Below are positions 43,156 through 51,102 of a DNA stretch of 64,000 bases, piece by piece. Source of the DNA: Acidimicrobiia bacterium (lineage in GTDB: Bacteria; Actinomycetota; Acidimicrobiia; Acidimicrobiales; Bin134); the NCBI GenBank assembly GCA_009842675.1, contig VYEX01000081.1, positions 32,503-96,502 of the forward strand, read 5' to 3'. The first letter of the stretch is position 1. Each line of letters starts with the position of its first letter. A program made the translations under genes and the position numbers. The notes under the pieces are model-generated. The model searched no databases. It worked only from the letters and a program-made list of their open reading frames with translations, and was not told the origin of the DNA.

Positions 43156-43316
43156 GGGCGGCGGGTCGTGTCGGAGCCAGAACAGGGTAGGCGGGCTGGG
43201 GGGTGGCGCCGGAGGCGGACCTGGCGCACGCGAAGCACGCCAGGCCGCCGTAGAGCGACAGGACCCGCCAGCCTGCCGGTGCGAAGAGCCGCCTCGGTGA
43301 CATGACCCGCCGCCCT
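43156..43316. repeat. About 160-bp element bounded by 17-18-bp inverted repeats
   Basis: The segment begins GGGCGGCGGGTCGTGTC (43156-43172) and ends GACATGACCCGCCGCCC (43299-43315). These are inverted repeats matching at 16 of 17 positions, and one further A-T pair outside makes 17 of 18. Inside, CCTGGCG and CGCCAGG form another 7-bp stem, and GACCCGCC recurs. No convincing gene or clear target-site duplication is seen. It could be a small non-autonomous mobile element, a structured RNA or a long terminator after the thiolase gene. Confidence 0.6.
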
Positions 43317-43335
43317 TCAGTTGGCATAGTCGTTG

Positions 43336-44502
43336 TCAAGAAGTGGGCTTGTCGGCGCCCACGATCCACATGGCGTAATACTGGGCGCCGCCCCCGTAGG
43401 CATGCCCAAAGGCCTTGCGGGCACCGTCTACCTGGTGGTCACCGGCCATGCCCCGAACCTGGAGGGCGGCCTCGGCGAAGCGGATCATGCCCGACGCCCC
43501 GATGGGATTGGACGACAGCACCCCGCCCGAGCAGTTCACCGGCAGATCGCCGCCGTCGAGATGGGTGGCCCCTTCCTCCACCAGCTTCCAGCCGTCACCG
43601 ATCTCGCAGAATCCCAGGCTCTCCAGCCACATCGGCTCGTACCACGAGAACGGCACGTAAATCTCAACCTCGTCGATCTCCGCCCGCCGGTCGGTGATTC
43701 CCGCCTGGGCGAACACGTCGTCGGCACAGTCTCGGCTGGCCTGGGGGTTCACTTCGTCGCGTCCGGGAAAGTTGTTGGCCTCGCTGCGCAATGCCGCCCC
43801 ATGGATCCAGGCCACCGGCTTGGTCGAGGCGTCCCCGGCGGCCTCGTCGCCCAGCACCAGCGCGCAGGCCCCGTCCGATGACGGGCAGGTCTCAGAAAAC
43901 CGAATCGGCTCCCACAGCATGGGCGACTCCACCACCTGGTCGAAGGTCAGGTCTTGCTGTTGCAGGTGGGCATACGGATTGCGCAGCGCGTGCTGGCGGT
44001 CTTTGAACGCCACCATGCAGCCAATCAGCTCGGGGGCGTTGCTGCGGGCCATGTACTGGCGGATGATGGGCGAGAAGTAGCCGCCGGCCCCGGCGTTGAT
44101 CGAAACCGAGAACGGCTGGGGCAACGACAGTGCCCAGGTGGCGTTGGACTCCGACTGCTTCTCAAATCCCAGGGTGAGCACCCGGCGGTGGATGCCGGCT
44201 TGCACCAGCGAGGCGGCCACCACCGCGGTAGACCCGCCCACCGATCCTGCGGTGTGAACCCGCAGCAATGGCTTGCCCACCGCCCCCAGCGCCTCGGCCA
44301 GGAACAGCTCGGGCTGCATGACCCCCTCGAAGAAGTCAGGGGCCTTGCCCACCACCACGGCATCGATGTCGTCCCAGCCCACCTCGGCGTCCTCCAGCGC
44401 CCGGTAGGCGGCCTCCCGCACCAGGCCGGGCAGCGACACGTCCCCTCGGGTGGTCTGGTACTTGGTCTGGCCGACCCCCAGCACTGCGGTGCGCTCAGCC
44501 AT
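43336..44502 (-). CDS. Thiolase/SCP2-fold protein with altered active site (Ltp2-like)
   Basis: This 388-residue protein has the thiolase fold (MAERTAVLGVGQTKYQTTRG, then PVNCSGGVLSSNPIGASGM). The nucleophile site reads RVHTAGSVGGSTAVVAASL with no Cys, the usual GHP reads SNP, and the C-terminal Cys is replaced in GHAYGGGAQYYAMWIV. It therefore cannot work as a normal thiolase. Family precedents that lack these residues are Ltp2-type aldolases, which need DUF35 partners. It is coupled (TGATG) to a second thiolase-like gene and two DUF35 genes upstream. Confidence 0.8.
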   Translation of the reverse strand: MAERTAVLGVGQTKYQTTRGDVSLPGLVREAAYRALEDAEVGWDDIDAVVVGKAPDFFEGVMQPELFLAEALGAVGKPLLRVHTAGSVGGSTAVVAASLVQAGIHRRVLTLGFEKQSESNATWALSLPQPFSVSINAGAGGYFSPIIRQYMARSNAPELIGCMVAFKDRQHALRNPYAHLQQQDLTFDQVVESPMLWEPIRFSETCPSSDGACALVLGDEAAGDASTKPVAWIHGAALRSEANNFPGRDEVNPQASRDCADDVFAQAGITDRRAEIDEVEIYVPFSWYEPMWLESLGFCEIGDGWKLVEEGATHLDGGDLPVNCSGGVLSSNPIGASGMIRFAEAALQVRGMAGDHQVDGARKAFGHAYGGGAQYYAMWIVGADKPTS

Positions 44503-45557
44503 CACTCCCCCTCCATCACGCACACCAGGTTCTGCTGGAGAAACAGCCCCGACGCGGCATGGCCCAGCACCCGATTGGCCCGACCCTCGTGGATCTGGCG
44601 GGCGGCGTCGGCGATGCGCATAAGGCCGGCGGCCATCATGGTGTGGCCGGCCAATGCCCCGCCGCTGGCATTCACCGCTGTGTCGGATCCCAGCCCGAGT
44701 TCGGCCTCCAAGATGTGCTCTTGGGTGGTGAAGGGAGCGGCCAGCTCAGCCGCGTCCAAACGATCATTGCCCGCTCCGGCCTCCACGGCCGCCTTGTGGG
44801 CGCTGGGGGCACGGGTCAGGTCGCGCACGCCCGGCTGGTGGGGGTCAATGCGGTGGTCGATGCCCTTGATCCACGCCGGGCGTTCGCACAACTCTCGAGC
44901 CCGGTCGCCAGCCGCGAGCACCACGGCCACGCCTCCGTCGGCGGAGGCGGCACAGTCGCTGGGCCGCAGCGGGTCGGCGATGGGTGCCTCGGCCAGCACC
45001 GAATCGACGTTGGCGTCAGCGGAAGACCGCACAGCCAGCGGATTGTCGGCCGCTCCGTTGAGGCTTCGGACCGCGATCTCAGCCAAGCGCTGTTCGCTAA
45101 CTGTGCCCGAATCCAGCATGATCCGGGCCTGGAGGGCGGCCATGGCGAAGGCATCGGGCCACAGCGGCCCCAGGTAGTAGGGGTCAAGCTGGGTGGAGAG
45201 CACGTCGCGCAGCGATCCGGGCGACGACTTGCCGTAGCTGTACACCAGCGCGGTGTCTATGCCGCCGATCTGGAGCTTGACCCACGACTCATACAGCGCC
45301 CAGGCCCCGTCCATCTCTACATGGCTCTCGCTGATGGGCGGGACCGCGCCCACCGCGTCCAGGGTGTGAACGAACGAGAACGCCTGTCCGGCCAGGAAGT
45401 CGCTGCTTCCCGAGCAGGTGAAGCCGATGTCGTCTTGGGTGAGGCCCACCGCCCCCCGGGCCTCGTTGATGATCGGCACCATCAGCTCCACCTCGGTGGT
45501 GTGGGTGAGGGCCTTTTCCTGGCTCTGGGCCACCGACACCACAGCGATGTCGCGCAT
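44502..45557 (-). CDS. Second thiolase/SCP2-fold protein (short, altered active site)
   Basis: This 351-residue thiolase-fold protein has the nucleophile region reading ISESHVEMDGAWALYESWVK (no Cys). The late motif NASGGALAGHTMMAAGL keeps the His, while GHAASGLFLQQNLVCVMEG lacks the usual Cys-GGG. It differs from the downstream paralogue in which residues are kept, so the two may form a complementary heteromer. It is coupled by TGATG overlaps on both sides (DUF35 gene upstream, thiolase-like gene downstream). Confidence 0.78.
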   Translation of the reverse strand: MRDIAVVSVAQSQEKALTHTTEVELMVPIINEARGAVGLTQDDIGFTCSGSSDFLAGQAFSFVHTLDAVGAVPPISESHVEMDGAWALYESWVKLQIGGIDTALVYSYGKSSPGSLRDVLSTQLDPYYLGPLWPDAFAMAALQARIMLDSGTVSEQRLAEIAVRSLNGAADNPLAVRSSADANVDSVLAEAPIADPLRPSDCAASADGGVAVVLAAGDRARELCERPAWIKGIDHRIDPHQPGVRDLTRAPSAHKAAVEAGAGNDRLDAAELAAPFTTQEHILEAELGLGSDTAVNASGGALAGHTMMAAGLMRIADAARQIHEGRANRVLGHAASGLFLQQNLVCVMEGE

Positions 45558-46156
45558 CAGTCCTGCTCTCCCGACTCAGCAGCCTGCTTGGCGTGCCAGG
45601 CATTGGTGCCCGCCGCGGTTACCGGGATGTCGGGCTCGCCGGTGGGCTCCCAGTGCAGAATGTTCTCCGCGGTGCGGCCCAGTTGGTCGTCGGGCTTCCA
45701 CACCGCACGCACCCGCATCCCCATGCGCACCTCAGAGGTGTCGATTCCGCCCACCAGGCCCAAGAAGCCGATGTCGGCGCCGTCGAGGTGGATCCAGGCG
45801 CTGACGTAGGGGATCTCCAGGTCGTCTCGTCCCGGAATGGGCAGGCGGGTAACGCAAAAGCCCCCCACATGGCCGGTGTCGGGCAGTTCCACATAGTCGG
45901 GCGTGGCCGCGCCGTGGCGGGGATCAACCCCCCGGGGGGGCACGAATACCGCTCCATCCACCGGCGAGCGCTGGCCGAGGATCTTGCGGTCGGCAAAGGC
46001 GTTCAGATACCCCGATGATGCCGATCCGGGAATGAAGTCGTATTCCAAGCGGATGGGGGTGCGCACCGACCGCACCGGCTCCACCTCGGCCAACTTCTCG
46101 GGCAGGCGCACCTCGCCCGACAGCGCCGCGGGGGGAATGCTCGGATCGGCGCTCAT
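45557..46156 (-). CDS. DUF35 OB-fold protein without the zinc-ribbon cysteines (first copy)
   Basis: This 199-residue protein has the DUF35 layout: LNAFADRKILGQRSPVDGAV as the position of the zinc ribbon, VPPRGVDPRHG, then an OB-fold (HVGGFCVTRLPIPG, AWIHLDGADIGFLG). The four rubredoxin-like cysteines expected in GxRCxxCG and CPxC are absent. DUF35 proteins bind acyl-CoA and activate thiolase-fold partners, as in ChsH2-Ltp2. The ATG at 46156 overlaps the upstream DUF35 stop (ATGA). A longer upstream frame has no similarity. Confidence 0.75.
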   Translation of the reverse strand: MSADPSIPPAALSGEVRLPEKLAEVEPVRSVRTPIRLEYDFIPGSASSGYLNAFADRKILGQRSPVDGAVFVPPRGVDPRHGAATPDYVELPDTGHVGGFCVTRLPIPGRDDLEIPYVSAWIHLDGADIGFLGLVGGIDTSEVRMGMRVRAVWKPDDQLGRTAENILHWEPTGEPDIPVTAAGTNAWHAKQAAESGEQD

Positions 46157-46599
46157 TGCCCCGCTCCCTCGGGGACGAACCCCTCCAAGTCGGCGATGTG
46201 CCCTTCGCGCTCCGATCGCCAACGGGCGGTTACCCGCATTCCGACCGACAATTCGTCGGGGCTATCCACCAATAGCCCGTGGACCATGGGGGTGTCGGCC
46301 CCATCAAGGCGAACCATGCCCAGGCCGTGGGGCTGGTCCCAGGGTGACTGCGACCGGGGCGGGTCCACCCAAGTCCAGCTCACCAGCTCACCGCCCGGGC
46401 CAACCTCAACCAGTTCGGTCAGCGGGGCCGAGGTCTCCGGGTCGTACTCGGTGGGCGGGCACAGCACAGTGCCATCGGGGCGGCGGATGCCCAAAACGAT
46501 CCCCTCCCGCAGGCCGGTCAAGAATGCCCCGATCACCGGACCGGTGGTGCGGGTAAACGGGTACTCCAGTACCAAGTCGGCCCGGAGTCGCTCGGCCAT
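46153..46599 (-). CDS. DUF35 OB-fold protein without the zinc-ribbon cysteines (second copy)
   Basis: This 148-residue protein is a paralogue of the previous one. The ribbon region reads LREGIVLGIRRPDGTVLCPP with the pattern kept but only one cysteine, and the OB-fold follows (VSWTWVDPPRSQS, MVRLDGADTPMVHGLLVD, VGMRVTARW). It probably pairs with one of the two thiolase-fold proteins. The ATG at 46599 lies 4 bp after the stop of the swivel-domain gene and overlaps nothing upstream. All five genes at 43.3-46.97 kb form one unit. Confidence 0.72.
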   Translation of the reverse strand: MAERLRADLVLEYPFTRTTGPVIGAFLTGLREGIVLGIRRPDGTVLCPPTEYDPETSAPLTELVEVGPGGELVSWTWVDPPRSQSPWDQPHGLGMVRLDGADTPMVHGLLVDSPDELSVGMRVTARWRSEREGHIADLEGFVPEGAGQ

Positions 46600-46603
46600 C
46601 TGA

Positions 46604-46966
46604 CTAGCCCTTCCCGTCCACCGAGATGGTGCCCGCGTCGGTGTCGATGATGACTGGAGCACCGTCGACTGGCTCGTCGCCGTCGAACTCCACCCCCATC
46701 AAACAGGGGATTTGGAAGTCCCGGCTGATGATGGCCAGGTGGCTTTCGATGTCGCCCGACCGGCACAGAATCCCGGCTAGATCGGCCTCAATGGGGGCCA
46801 GGAACGTGGCCCCGGCGTCTTTCACCAGTGCCACCGTCTCAGAGGCAACATCATCTCCGGCGTCGAGTACGGCAATCACATCATCGGGCGTATCGAAGCG
46901 CATCAGCCGACCGTGGCCGGAGATGCCGGAGAACACCGGGCTGCCCCGGCCAACAACGCTGCTCAT
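46604..46966 (-). CDS. Stand-alone PEP-utilising (phosphohistidine swivel) domain protein
   Basis: This 120-residue protein consists only of the swivelling domain seen in PEP synthase and PPDK. GILCRSGDIESHLAIISRDF carries the His76 that is phosphorylated in the large enzymes, followed by QIPCLMGV. No ATP-grasp or PEP-binding domain is attached or adjacent. It is the first gene of the thiolase-like/DUF35 operon, so a structural or phospho-carrier role for that system is possible. The stop-to-start distance to the DUF35 gene is 4 bp. Confidence 0.8.
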   Translation of the reverse strand: MSSVVGRGSPVFSGISGHGRLMRFDTPDDVIAVLDAGDDVASETVALVKDAGATFLAPIEADLAGILCRSGDIESHLAIISRDFQIPCLMGVEFDGDEPVDGAPVIIDTDAGTISVDGKG

Positions 46967-47042
46967 CAGAAATCAGACACTTGGTGTTTCGCCGACACGC
47001 CCATCAAAACTCGATGACTCGGTGAGCAATTGCCATCATGCA
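46967..47042 (-). pseudogene. Possible relic of an alcohol dehydrogenase C-terminus
   Basis: Directly after the alcohol dehydrogenase stop, the minus strand reads, in frame, ...HRVIEF-stop, nearly repeating the RQVIEF-stop end of that gene. ATCGAGTT(C/T)TGATG occurs in both places. This looks like the remnant of a tandem-duplicated 3-prime end, but it is short and could be chance. No other gene is seen in this 76-bp gap. Confidence 0.3.
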
Positions 47043-48125
47043 TCAGAACTCGATCACCTGGCGCACAACCTCGCCGTTCCGCACTGCTTCCAGCGCGGGA
47101 TTGATCTCGTCGATGGTGATGCGCCGGGTGATCATGCGCTCCAGGTCGAGCTTGCCGCCCTTCCACAACCGCAGCAGCTTGTGAAAGTCGGTGCGCACAT
47201 CGGTCCCGCCGTAGTAGGAGCCGATCAAGGTCTTCTCGTTGTAGAACAGCTCGAAAGCGCTGAACGACACCATCTCCTCCATCCGGCCCACACCCACGAT
47301 GCAGCAGGTGCCGCCCCGTCGGGTCATGTCATAGGCAGTGCGCATCAAGGCAGGAATGCCGACGCATTCCAGGGCGAAGTCGAATCCCTCGCCCCCGGTG
47401 ATCTCGTTCTTGGCGTCCTCTAGATCTTCGGGCAGCACGGCATGGGTAGCACCAAAGGAGATCGCCTCATCCAGCTTGGCCGGGTTCTTGTCCACGGCCA
47501 CGATCTCAGCCGCCCCCGCAATCCGGGCGCCTTGGATGGCGGCCACGCCCACGCCCCCGGCGCCAAGCACCACCACCGATGAGCCGGGGCTCACCTTGGC
47601 GGTGTTGAGTGAGGCGCCGGCCCCGGTCATCACGCCGCAACCGACGAGAGAGGCGACGTCCAGCGGAATGTCGGGGTCGATTTTCACGACGCCCTGGCGG
47701 GGCATGATCAGCTTCTCGGCGAAGGTGCCCGCCCCGGCCATCCCGAACAGTTCGGTGCCTGCCTGGCGGAACTTCGTGCGAGCCATCGAAGCCAATGCGA
47801 TGTTGGGGCACAGATTCGGCTGGTGGCGACCGGTGCAGTACACGCAATTCCCGCACGAAGGCGACCACACCACGATCACATGGTCGCCGGGGGCCAACTC
47901 GTCAACGTTGGAACCGACCTCCTCGATGATTCCTGCGCCCTCGTGGCCGAGCACCGCTGGAGGGGCTTGGGGAATGGTCCCGTTCATGGCCGAAACATCG
48001 GAGTGGCACACTCCGGTGTGGGTGATCTTGATGGCCACATCGTCGGGGCCCATCTCCACCAACTCAACGTCGTCGCACACGTCGAGGTTGACGTCGCCCA
48101 TTTCTCGCAAAATCGCCGCAAGCAT
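47043..48125 (-). CDS. Zinc-dependent medium-chain alcohol dehydrogenase
   Basis: This 360-residue MDR protein has catalytic zinc ligands Cys40 (THTGVCHSDVS) and His61-Glu62 (LGHEGAGIIEEVG). The structural zinc cysteines lie in PSCGNCVYCTGRHQPNLC, and the NAD site is VVVLGAGGVGVAAIQGARIAG. It oxidises alcohols or reduces aldehydes with NAD. The class resembles the formaldehyde/glutathione-type and mycobacterial alcohol dehydrogenases; the substrate is unknown. The ATG at 48125 begins the family match, and upstream codons to 48188 do not. Confidence 0.92.
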   Translation of the reverse strand: MLAAILREMGDVNLDVCDDVELVEMGPDDVAIKITHTGVCHSDVSAMNGTIPQAPPAVLGHEGAGIIEEVGSNVDELAPGDHVIVVWSPSCGNCVYCTGRHQPNLCPNIALASMARTKFRQAGTELFGMAGAGTFAEKLIMPRQGVVKIDPDIPLDVASLVGCGVMTGAGASLNTAKVSPGSSVVVLGAGGVGVAAIQGARIAGAAEIVAVDKNPAKLDEAISFGATHAVLPEDLEDAKNEITGGEGFDFALECVGIPALMRTAYDMTRRGGTCCIVGVGRMEEMVSFSAFELFYNEKTLIGSYYGGTDVRTDFHKLLRLWKGGKLDLERMITRRITIDEINPALEAVRNGEVVRQVIEF

Positions 48126-48245
48126 TGAAGGATCGTAGGCCGAGCCTGCCTTCAGCGACACACCTAGCTGCCAAACCGAACCACGCAAGAACTTCGCGTT
48201 TCCGACTGAATGCAGTTGAAGCGCCTTTGGCTAGTCTCATCAGCC

Positions 48246-49403
48246 ATGCCGCAGACAATGCCGCTGGACACCCAGGAGCTGAACCGAATGGTGGAGTTCT
48301 GGGACATCCTTGTGTCGGAGAACTCTAAGCGGCGCACCGGCCTCACCTCGGGGCTCATTCCGGTGCGGGAGTACACCGGCTACTCGGGCATGGAGGCCTG
48401 GCTGCGGTGGCCCGACATCTTGGCCCGCTGCGACGAAGTGCTCGAAGCGTCCGAGTTGGGGGCCAAGATGCGGGGGCCGGGGACCCAGACCACCAACGCC
48501 CACCCCTTCGCCCTCGTCTGCATCCCGTTCGGCGGCTGGAGAGCACTGGAGGAGCTGTCGTCCATGGGGCTCACCACCCAGGTGGACGACGTGGAGGACC
48601 GGGTGCGGTTCCTCATGGACTACTGGATCCGCTGGGTGGAGCCGTGGAGGGGCGACGGGTTCCGCTCGTGCTGGGACGCGGCCGACACGCTGCGGACCTG
48701 CGACCCCGAGATCATTGACACCCTGTACCAGGCCGCTTGGCCGGTGGCGGGCGACGGCGACAACCGGACGGCCCGCCGATTCGTGGCCGGACTCCAGCAG
48801 TACCTCTTCCTGTTGTACCTCGACACCCGGCTGGGCACGGGAGACACCGGCCCCTACCCACTGCCCAACGGCCGCCACATGATCGTTCGGGAGTTCTCCT
48901 CGCTGGCCCAGAGCTGGATCCCGTGGAGCCACGTGGCCGCCGATGTCCCCTACCAGAACCTGGTGGTGGGCTTGGTCTTCCGCCCCGGCATCCACAACCG
49001 GGTGAACGATCTGTCCACCACGTTCTCAGTGCCAGCCGACAACCTGGCCTGGCTGGAGGCCATGTCGGTGTTCGAGCCCCGGCCCGGCGGGGAACTGGTG
49101 CCAGTGGACCGGGAGGAGATGCCCGACATCCTGGCCGCGATAAAGAAGGCCCAAGCCGACGCCTATCGGTTGATGAATACCTGGACCTTCGAGGAGAAGG
49201 TCCACAACGGCACCCATGTCTACTTCCGGGGACTGATGTGGCCGTTCACCAACATGCTGGGTATCGACGACGAGTTCGACTGGTCGATCCCCCACCCCCA
49301 CACCGCCGAGACGGTGTGGCCTGTCTTCGCCGGCGGCCTTCCCGAGCAGGAGGACGCTGAAGAGGTCCCCTTCCCGATGTTCCCCCGCTTGAAAGGCTCC
49401 TGA
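48246..49403 (+). CDS. Conserved protein of unknown function beside a luciferase-like oxidoreductase
   Basis: The 385-residue product starts MPQTMPLDTQELNRMVEFWD. It is rich in Trp, His and acidic residues (MDYWIRWVEPWRGDGFRSCW, WIPWSHVAADVPYQ, DWSIPHPHTAETVWPVFAGG), with no signal peptide and no membrane helix. I do not recognise the family. Codon use is native. It starts 2 bp before the next gene (stop at 49403, GTG at 49406), so it is surely co-transcribed with, and likely a partner or enzyme of, that oxidoreductase. Confidence 0.6.
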   Translation: MPQTMPLDTQELNRMVEFWDILVSENSKRRTGLTSGLIPVREYTGYSGMEAWLRWPDILARCDEVLEASELGAKMRGPGTQTTNAHPFALVCIPFGGWRALEELSSMGLTTQVDDVEDRVRFLMDYWIRWVEPWRGDGFRSCWDAADTLRTCDPEIIDTLYQAAWPVAGDGDNRTARRFVAGLQQYLFLLYLDTRLGTGDTGPYPLPNGRHMIVREFSSLAQSWIPWSHVAADVPYQNLVVGLVFRPGIHNRVNDLSTTFSVPADNLAWLEAMSVFEPRPGGELVPVDREEMPDILAAIKKAQADAYRLMNTWTFEEKVHNGTHVYFRGLMWPFTNMLGIDDEFDWSIPHPHTAETVWPVFAGGLPEQEDAEEVPFPMFPRLKGS

Positions 49404-49405
49404 CT

Positions 49406-50416
49406 GTGAAGTTCGATATGCCGCTGTCCGCTGATCTGGCGGGGGTCCAGGACCAAGCCCAGGCCTATGAGGCCATGGGAGTCGACGGGGTGTTCACCTT
49501 CGAGGGCCAACGCGACGTGTTCTTCCCACTGCTGAGTGCGGCCGAGAACACCGGTCTCGACCTCTACACCAACGTGGCCATCGCCCTGCCCCGAAGCCCG
49601 ATGCACCTGGCCTACCAATCGTTCGACCTGCACCGACTGTCGGACGGGAAGTTCGCCCTGGGCCTGGGTTCGCAGATCAAGCCCCACATCACCAAGCGCT
49701 ACAGCGCGGTATGGGACCGCCCTGTGGCCCAGATGCGGGAGCTGATGGCCGCCACCAAAGCCATCTTCGCCCGGTGGCAGGATGGCGATACCCTCGACTT
49801 CCGGGGCGACTACTACACCTTCACGCTTTCCACCCCGATTTTCGAGCCCGAGCCGCTGGAGTGGGGTACGCCGCCGATCTGGGCCGGGGCGCTGGGTCCG
49901 AAGATGACCAAGATGGTGGCCGAGACCGCCGACGGCATCTTGATCCACCCGTTCTGCTCTGAGAAGTTCCTACGCACCAAAACGCTGCCTGCAGTGGAGG
50001 CGGGCTTGGCGGCTGCCGGGCGCAGCCGGGACGACTTTCTATTCGGCGTGGGGGTGATCGTCGGGCTGTACGGAGAAGACGCCGACGAGTCAGAGGCCTG
50101 GCGGGTGGAGCAGCTCTGCCGTTCCAACCTGGGTTTCTACGGCTCCACCCCGGCCTACCGGGTGGTGCTCGACGCCCACGGCTGGGGCGAGCTGCAAGAC
50201 GAGCTCAACCGACTCACCAAACAGGGCCGCTGGGGCGACATCGGCGACGTGTGGGACGACGAGATGGTCCACACCCTCAGCATCCAGGGCACCCCCGCCG
50301 AGGCTGCCGCAGAGATTCACAACCGCTTCGGCGGCCTGGCCGACCGCGTCCACCTCTCCCTCCACGGCGCCCCCCAACCCTTGGTTGCCGAACTCTTCGC
50401 CAACCTCAAGGGCTGA
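49406..50416 (+). CDS. LLM-class (luciferase-like, F420-type) oxidoreductase
   Basis: This 336-residue luciferase-fold protein starts at a GTG (KFDMPLSADLAGVQDQAQAY). It has TNVAIALPRSPMHLAYQSFD, KFALGLGSQIKPHITKRY and PPIWAGALGPKMTKMVAETA, typical of the F420-dependent actinobacterial subgroup. It should oxidise or reduce an organic substrate using F420H2 or FMNH2. It overlaps nothing but follows the unknown gene by 2 bp. A 6-bp hairpin (AGCCGC-cga-GCGGCT, 50422-50436) after its stop could terminate the transcript, although no T-run follows. Confidence 0.85.
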   Translation: MKFDMPLSADLAGVQDQAQAYEAMGVDGVFTFEGQRDVFFPLLSAAENTGLDLYTNVAIALPRSPMHLAYQSFDLHRLSDGKFALGLGSQIKPHITKRYSAVWDRPVAQMRELMAATKAIFARWQDGDTLDFRGDYYTFTLSTPIFEPEPLEWGTPPIWAGALGPKMTKMVAETADGILIHPFCSEKFLRTKTLPAVEAGLAAAGRSRDDFLFGVGVIVGLYGEDADESEAWRVEQLCRSNLGFYGSTPAYRVVLDAHGWGELQDELNRLTKQGRWGDIGDVWDDEMVHTLSIQGTPAEAAAEIHNRFGGLADRVHLSLHGAPQPLVAELFANLKG

Positions 50417-50478
50417 GCGTCAGCCGCCGAGCGGCTCCTACATGAATCGGCGGTAGTCCGCTGCTACGGTCATCACCC

Positions 50479-51102
50479 GTGCCAGTCACCAGACAAATTG
50501 TCGATGAGCAGTGCTTCAACCCCAATGTCTTCTTGCCCTACGAGCTTCGCCTTCATGACTTCACGTCCGCGATGCAAGATGTGTATGACTTCTTCTTCGA
50601 CGTGAACTCCCATCTCACGAACAAGGGTCTGGGTCGCCTAGAAGACACTCTGCGAAAGGCCAACTTGTCGGGGACTCTCTCTGACATGACTACTGCCAGC
50701 CTTGCCAAACACTCCAGGGTCCTCACCCAGAACCGCTATCACAACGGGCATCCTGACTTGATTGTCAAGGGAATACATGTCAACGACTCTGTGAAAGCAG
50801 GAGATCAGGGTGTTGAAATCAAGACTACGGTCAAGAAGGGGGGCGCTGTCGATACACATGGCGCAAGAGAGCAATGGCTTTGCATTTTCGTCTACAAGGT
50901 TGACAACAAGACCGAACCAGCTATAGACCGCCTAGCCTTGAAGTTCACCGAGGTATATCTCTCGCATGTACAGACAGATGACTTCAGAAAAAACGAACGA
51001 GGAGAACTTGGCACTCGTACCGCCACTCCTCACAAAGAAGGTATGGAGAAAATAAGAAAAAACTGGGTCTACCTTGATCTTGAATCCGAAGAAGGCTCGT
51101 AG
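50479..51102 (+). CDS. Putative type II restriction endonuclease (PD-ExK)
   Basis: This 207-residue protein is encoded by DNA of clearly lower GC than its surroundings. It contains the nuclease core HPDLIVKG (Pro92-Asp93) and QGVEIKTTVKKGG (Glu113-Ile-Lys115), the PD-(D/E)xK pattern with a plausible 20-residue spacing. It is convergent with a DNA methyltransferase gene and overlaps its end by 34 bp, the classic layout of a type II restriction-modification pair. It would cut double-stranded DNA at the sequence protected by that methyltransferase. The specificity is unknown. Confidence 0.68.
   Translation: MPVTRQIVDEQCFNPNVFLPYELRLHDFTSAMQDVYDFFFDVNSHLTNKGLGRLEDTLRKANLSGTLSDMTTASLAKHSRVLTQNRYHNGHPDLIVKGIHVNDSVKAGDQGVEIKTTVKKGGAVDTHGAREQWLCIFVYKVDNKTEPAIDRLALKFTEVYLSHVQTDDFRKNERGELGTRTATPHKEGMEKIRKNWVYLDLESEEGS

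Noticed and set aside
43151..43369. Possible 72-codon gene on the minus strand
   Set aside because: It coincides with the inverted-repeat element, has no ribosome site and shows no protein-like pattern.
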